This document shows, one piece after another, positions 60,671 to 64,000 of a stretch of 64,000 nucleotides of DNA. Numbering within the stretch: position 1 is the stretch's first letter; every line of letters starts with the position of its first letter. The translations under genes and the position numbers were made by a program. This DNA comes from Paenibacillus polysaccharolyticus (GTDB lineage: Bacteria > Bacillota > Bacilli > Paenibacillales > Paenibacillaceae), in the NCBI RefSeq assembly GCF_900102085.1, contig NZ_FMVM01000005.1:1-64000 (forward strand). Reading direction: 5' to 3'. Below the pieces are notes generated by a model. That model saw only the letters and a program-made list of their open reading frames with translations. It was not told where the DNA came from and did not search any database.

Positions 60671-60714
60671 AAGCCCGGATATCACAATGATTTGTGGTTC
60701 CGGGCTTTCTTGTT
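60671..60714. terminator. bidirectional terminator
   Basis: AGAAAGCCCGGA and TCCGGGCTTTCTTG arms between the HAD gene and the small convergent gene. Confidence 0.9.
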
Positions 60715-60892
60715 ATTTTTTATTTTTGGCAAGCAATACTGCGGTTAAAAAAGAAATCTGTAACGACACAGTAATTGCAACCGAAACCATGATATTCGTT
60801 GAATCGGATATATGAACGAAAAATAAAACAAGAATGAATACCAAGATAGAAAGAGCCACACTGGCTACGAAGTTCAGGAAGATTTTTCTCAT
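60713..60892 (-). CDS. 59-residue membrane protein
   Basis: A short frame reading MRKIFLNFVASVALSILVF at the start, then a polar turn VHISDSTNIM and a second hydrophobic stretch, ending LLAKNKK. This is a two-helix hairpin with Arg/Lys at both ends, as expected for a small inner-membrane protein with cytoplasmic termini. GAGGAG lies about 12 nt upstream of the ATG. No family is recognised. It is convergent with the HAD gene and shares its terminator. Confidence 0.65.
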   Translation of the reverse strand: MRKIFLNFVASVALSILVFILVLFFVHISDSTNIMVSVAITVSLQISFLTAVLLAKNKK

Positions 60893-60959
60893 AACTATAC
60901 ACGACTCCTCAAAGTAAGTACTCTTACTATCATACTATAGAGGAGATTCATCCGGTATT

Positions 60960-61883
60960 CTAGGAGCCTTGCACAATCACCTTCGTACGTCTCCCTTTCT
61001 TCAACCAGCCGCTCACCTTCTCATTCATGGTTAACAGCCCCGAGATAACCAAAACGACACCGACCCACGTCACCCAGCTGACATGCTCTCCGTACACGAT
61101 CGCACCGAGCCCAACGGCAATTGGAGGCGATATGTATAACCAGGTTGCCGGGAACAGCGGATTAGTACGTGACATAATCCAATAGAACAGACTGTGCCCG
61201 ACCATTGAACCGATGACCGTCAGATAGATTACGGACGACACGGCCGGTAGCACATCCAGTGCCGACATATTCCAGGATTCCGTCAGTGCAGAGAGGATAA
61301 ATAACAGCACACCGCCATACATCATCTGCACCGCATTAATGGCAACAGGATTCATCTCACTGAATTGATGAATGACTTTTTTGGAATATAACGTACCTGC
61401 GGAATAACAGACTTCCCCTACCAGTACCGCGATGCATCCCCATAAAAATAAAGAACCTGCACCAAGCGATACGCCTGGCAAAACGACTAGTACGACACCT
61501 GTAAACCCGATCAGGCAGCCAATCACCATGCGGGCAGAGGTTTTCTGCCGCAATAATGCCGTTTGCATGAGCATAATCATCAGCGGTCCTGTTGCCGATA
61601 GAATAGCTCCTACACCGGAACTGACATGTTGCTCCGCCCAATATAACGTAGCAAAGGTCGCAAATGTCAGACCTGCACCTGTAATCAGCATTTCTTTGCG
61701 GAATAACAGGGACAAGTTCACTTTCCCCTTCATCCACATCCATGTAAACATTAAAGCTCCCGCAATCACAAACCGCAGTCCAGCAGATAGAAAAGGCGGC
61801 ATGCCTGCCTCCACACCAATTTTAATCGCCAGAAAAGTTGTTCCAAAAACGAGACACATTACGGTAAATGCAATCCCTACCAT
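60960..61883 (-). CDS. EamA/DMT-family transporter
   Basis: A 307-residue membrane protein with ten helices and two EamA repeats, the YdcZ/RhaT-like drug/metabolite transporter fold. CLVFGTTFLAIKIGVEAGMPPF and LYWAEQHVSSGVGAILSATGPLMI mark the first repeat; a basic tail WLKKGRRTKV ends it. ATG 61883 has AAGGAG 8 nt upstream. It diverges from a MocR regulator, which probably controls it. The exported metabolite is unknown. Confidence 0.9.
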   Translation of the reverse strand: MVGIAFTVMCLVFGTTFLAIKIGVEAGMPPFLSAGLRFVIAGALMFTWMWMKGKVNLSLLFRKEMLITGAGLTFATFATLYWAEQHVSSGVGAILSATGPLMIMLMQTALLRQKTSARMVIGCLIGFTGVVLVVLPGVSLGAGSLFLWGCIAVLVGEVCYSAGTLYSKKVIHQFSEMNPVAINAVQMMYGGVLLFILSALTESWNMSALDVLPAVSSVIYLTVIGSMVGHSLFYWIMSRTNPLFPATWLYISPPIAVGLGAIVYGEHVSWVTWVGVVLVISGLLTMNEKVSGWLKKGRRTKVIVQGS

Positions 61884-61926
61884 GTTAACCACTCCTTTAT
61901 CTGTTCTCCATCATAGCTCATGGTCT

Positions 61927-61954
61927 ATAGAACAGAATGAACAAAATAGAACAG
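61927..61954. promoter_or_regulatory. direct repeats between EamA and MocR genes
   Basis: ATAGAACAG occurs at 61927-61935 and 61946-61954, a 19-bp step, with a partial GAACA between them. MocR regulators bind such direct repeats in divergent promoters. Confidence 0.5.
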
Positions 61955-62003
61955 TTACCTCCCTTTTGCTGTTACAATGGAGATCAAAAGGAGCGTGGGT
62001 CGG

Positions 62004-63425
62004 GTGAGCAGAACGGTAATGATGGCAGACAACAGCATGAAACGGTACGAGCAAGTTATCCACTATCTCATGGTACGGATTGAGGCTGGGGAGTGGGTTG
62101 AACAGGAAAAACTGCCTTCGGTACGAAGCTTGTCCGAACTGCTCGGCGTACACCGGCTAACGGTTTTCAAAGCGTATCAGGAGTTAAAACAACGTGGGAT
62201 CGTCTATGTTAGAGACAAATCTGGTTATTACGTCAGTCCAGCCAAACCACTATCCGATACAGATCAGGGAGATGATCCCTCCGTGTCGGCCTGGCTCCAT
62301 TGGGACACACTTGACCGAGTCCAATCACTGGAAGCGGAATATCAGTTTTCCAAATCATTAATCGATCCTGCACTACTACCCAACCGATATTGGGGCGAAT
62401 TGATGCGCGATCTGTTAGATCAATATCCTCGTCTACTCGGTACGTACTCAACGATCCAAGGCGATCTAGAGCTTCGTACCAGTCTGGCCAGCCATTTGAC
62501 GGCAAAAGAACGCTTCTACCTGTCCTCTGACGAAGTACTGATTACATCCGGTGCTCAACAGGCGATTGATGTCATCTCCCGTGCACTGGTCAAGCCTGGA
62601 GATCGGGTACTGATTGAGCGACCAACTTACGGCCCTGCCATGGAAATTTTCCGCAAACAGGGTGCACGGCTTGTTTTTACCGATATCCATCCCGAAGGGT
62701 ATGATCTGGAGCAGATTGAGCATCTGATGAAAACAGAGAAGCCACGCCTCTTTTATATGACACCGACGTTCCAAAACCCAACAGGCATCAGCATATCTGT
62801 AGAGCAACGCAAACAGTTACCTGAACTGGCTGAACAATATGGCTGTTTCCTGGTGGAGGATGACAGCACATACGATATTTATTTTAAAGAAAAACCGCCT
62901 GCGCCAATCTTCACTTATGATACTTCTGGACATACACTGTACATCCGTAGCTACAGCAAATATGTTGTTCCGGGTCTGCGAATCGCAGCCATTATGTGCC
63001 GTTCACATCTCATGGCTGGACTCCAGGCTATCAAAGCTCTGACAGATAACGGATCACCACTACTGAATCAGAAGCTGTTTCTACGTTACTTCCAGTCGGA
63101 TCGTATGCACCAGCATCTGTCCAAACTTCGAACTGCACTTCAACTTCGAATGGAAGTGATGGAGCAGTGTCTGCTGGAGACAGACTGGACATGGACACGC
63201 CCCGAGGGCGGTCTGAACATCTGGGCCGATCTTCCCGAGGGGATCGACACAGGTAGGTTGTTACACCAAAGCATGGAGCACTCCATTGCTTTTGTGCCTG
63301 GCACCGTGTTTGATCCCTCACACGCATCAGGTAGCCGCAAACTCCGTCTCTCCTTCTCCTACGCCCGTGAACAGCAGATTCGGGAAGGCATGGACAGACT
63401 GATCACTTTAGCGGCGAGAAGTTAA
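62004..63425 (+). CDS. MocR-family regulator (GntR HTH plus aminotransferase domain)
   Basis: A 473-residue regulator. The winged HTH is near residues 12-80 (LPSVRSLSELLGVHRLTVFKAYQELKQRG, read in parts). The class I aminotransferase-like domain has QNPTGISISVEQRKQLPELA, LVEDDSTYDIYF and the PLP lysine in YIRSYSKYVVPGLRI. GTG 62004 has AAAAGGAG about 11 nt upstream; ATG 61977 would place the ribosome binding site inside the frame. Divergent from the EamA transporter. Confidence 0.92.
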   Translation: MSRTVMMADNSMKRYEQVIHYLMVRIEAGEWVEQEKLPSVRSLSELLGVHRLTVFKAYQELKQRGIVYVRDKSGYYVSPAKPLSDTDQGDDPSVSAWLHWDTLDRVQSLEAEYQFSKSLIDPALLPNRYWGELMRDLLDQYPRLLGTYSTIQGDLELRTSLASHLTAKERFYLSSDEVLITSGAQQAIDVISRALVKPGDRVLIERPTYGPAMEIFRKQGARLVFTDIHPEGYDLEQIEHLMKTEKPRLFYMTPTFQNPTGISISVEQRKQLPELAEQYGCFLVEDDSTYDIYFKEKPPAPIFTYDTSGHTLYIRSYSKYVVPGLRIAAIMCRSHLMAGLQAIKALTDNGSPLLNQKLFLRYFQSDRMHQHLSKLRTALQLRMEVMEQCLLETDWTWTRPEGGLNIWADLPEGIDTGRLLHQSMEHSIAFVPGTVFDPSHASGSRKLRLSFSYAREQQIREGMDRLITLAARS

Positions 63426-64000
63426 AACGAAACTTAGTTTGGGATCGATGAAGAGAACTAGTAAGAGCAACAAAGACTCGAAGGAGTACCGGAATTCAGG
63501 CTGGATAAGGAAGTTTGAAGAGTGGATTGAGCGTGGATTGAACCTCGCCAAGTCTTAGAAGTGTGCAGAATTCTGAATGTACCCACTGACAGTGGGTCAA
63601 CGAAAGCTCAGAGAGTCAACGAAAATGGGGAGAGGTGTCCAAGGCTTAGGTCAGACCACTTTTTGTCTATAATCAAAATGGCTGTTTCCTCTGTGGGCAC
63701 ATCGATGTCCACTTCATGCCAACGCTAACGATCACCAGAAACCTTATTTAGGCGTTTTTCACAACCTAAAAAATGTAACGATCACCAGTGACCTTATTTC
63801 AATGGAAACATGTGATTTTCACCCATTTTCCATCGAAATAACTAACATAGCACCGCCTGAGATCGTTACATTCTTAAATCACCTGAAATGGAGCAAATAG
63901 GCTCATCTGTGATCGTTAGCGCCCGCTTCGAGTCCCTAAAGCCAATCCGCTCACAGATCTTTTCTCTCAAATAACCGGATCGTGACGGCATACGAAACAA
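63426..64000. other. gene-free right end
   Basis: Apart from the palindromic locus at 63723-63923 it holds an ACCCACT-GAC-AGTGGGT hairpin (63581-63597) and two GTCAACGAAA repeats 19 bp apart (63596, 63615). No credible gene is seen. Confidence 0.6.
63723..63923. repeat. nested palindromic repeat, locus 2
   Basis: Outer arms GCTAACGATCACCAGA (63724) and CATCTGTGATCGTTAGC (63904) enclose an inner hairpin. Its arms are TGTAACGATCACCAG and CTGAGATCGTTACA with TTATTTCAATGGAAA facing TTTCCATCGAAATAA (14 of 15 pair). Confidence 0.85.

Noticed and set aside
60720..60902. 60-codon minus-strand frame
   Set aside because: It is in a different frame from the 59-residue membrane protein and lacks a coherent pattern. 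The alternative frame has a better start and membrane topology.

Overview
The window looks like a chromosome segment of a Gram-positive, endospore-forming Firmicute, most like Paenibacillus. This rests on strong AGGAGG-type ribosome binding sites, GTG and TTG starts, a T-box upstream of thrS, preQ1 and cobalamin riboswitches in Bacillales style, two OmpR-type two-component systems beside cell-wall enzymes, and two families of palindromic intergenic repeats. The species cannot be fixed from the sequence alone. No rRNA, tRNA, insertion sequence, prophage or CRISPR array was found.

Layout. Positions 1-5.6 kb hold a surface-glycan cluster on the minus strand: a DxD glycosyltransferase, a UDP-sugar 4,6-dehydratase, a UDP-sugar 6-dehydrogenase with an unusual acidic tail and a methyltransferase. 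A GT-D-type glycosyltransferase diverges from it. Positions 5.9-17.3 kb are mixed accessory and housekeeping genes: an RluA pseudouridine synthase, YpsA-like protein, E. coli-type SpeD, a tiny membrane ORF with an apparent frame break, an orphan flgB, a GNAT-Nudix fusion, an AraC regulator, an ankyrin protein, an ECF sigma/DUF4179 anti-sigma pair and a split ThrE exporter. Positions 17.3-32.6 kb carry two cell-envelope two-component systems. One is VanRS-like and is followed by a kinase-less sensor paralogue and a class A PBP, with a helically phased TTCTTA box in front of that pair. The other faces an M23 endopeptidase lipoprotein. Between them lie an APH-like kinase, DinB proteins, a YwqG-like protein and amt cotranscribed with a coiled-coil gene.

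Positions 32.6-46.5 kb contain T-box-controlled thrS, an SDR, a possible HEPN protein, an MBL hydrolase with a hairpin between its ribosome binding site and start codon, a PQQ-type sugar dehydrogenase lipoprotein, an M24 peptidase, a preQ1-riboswitch-controlled queuosine-precursor transporter, TcyP and a chemotaxis receptor. Positions 46.7-58.2 kb form an eleven-gene cobalamin locus in two transcription units, cobD-cbiZ-cbiB-cobC and btuFCD-cobTUSQ. The second starts from a promoter overlapping the cobC stop codon and has a cobalamin riboswitch and terminator in its leader. Together the genes import corrinoids and rebuild adenosylcobalamin from cobinamide or cobyric acid. Positions 58.4-64 kb hold lplA, a Cof-type HAD phosphatase, a 59-residue membrane protein, and an EamA transporter divergent from a MocR regulator.

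The most notable unexplained structure is a roughly 150-190 bp MITE-like element present three times, always in the same orientation 40-92 bp upstream of a gene. Its terminal inverted repeats change together between copies, and one copy lies inside the riboswitch-controlled btuF leader. A second family, built on inward-facing TAACGATCACCAGA motifs, occurs at two gene-free loci.
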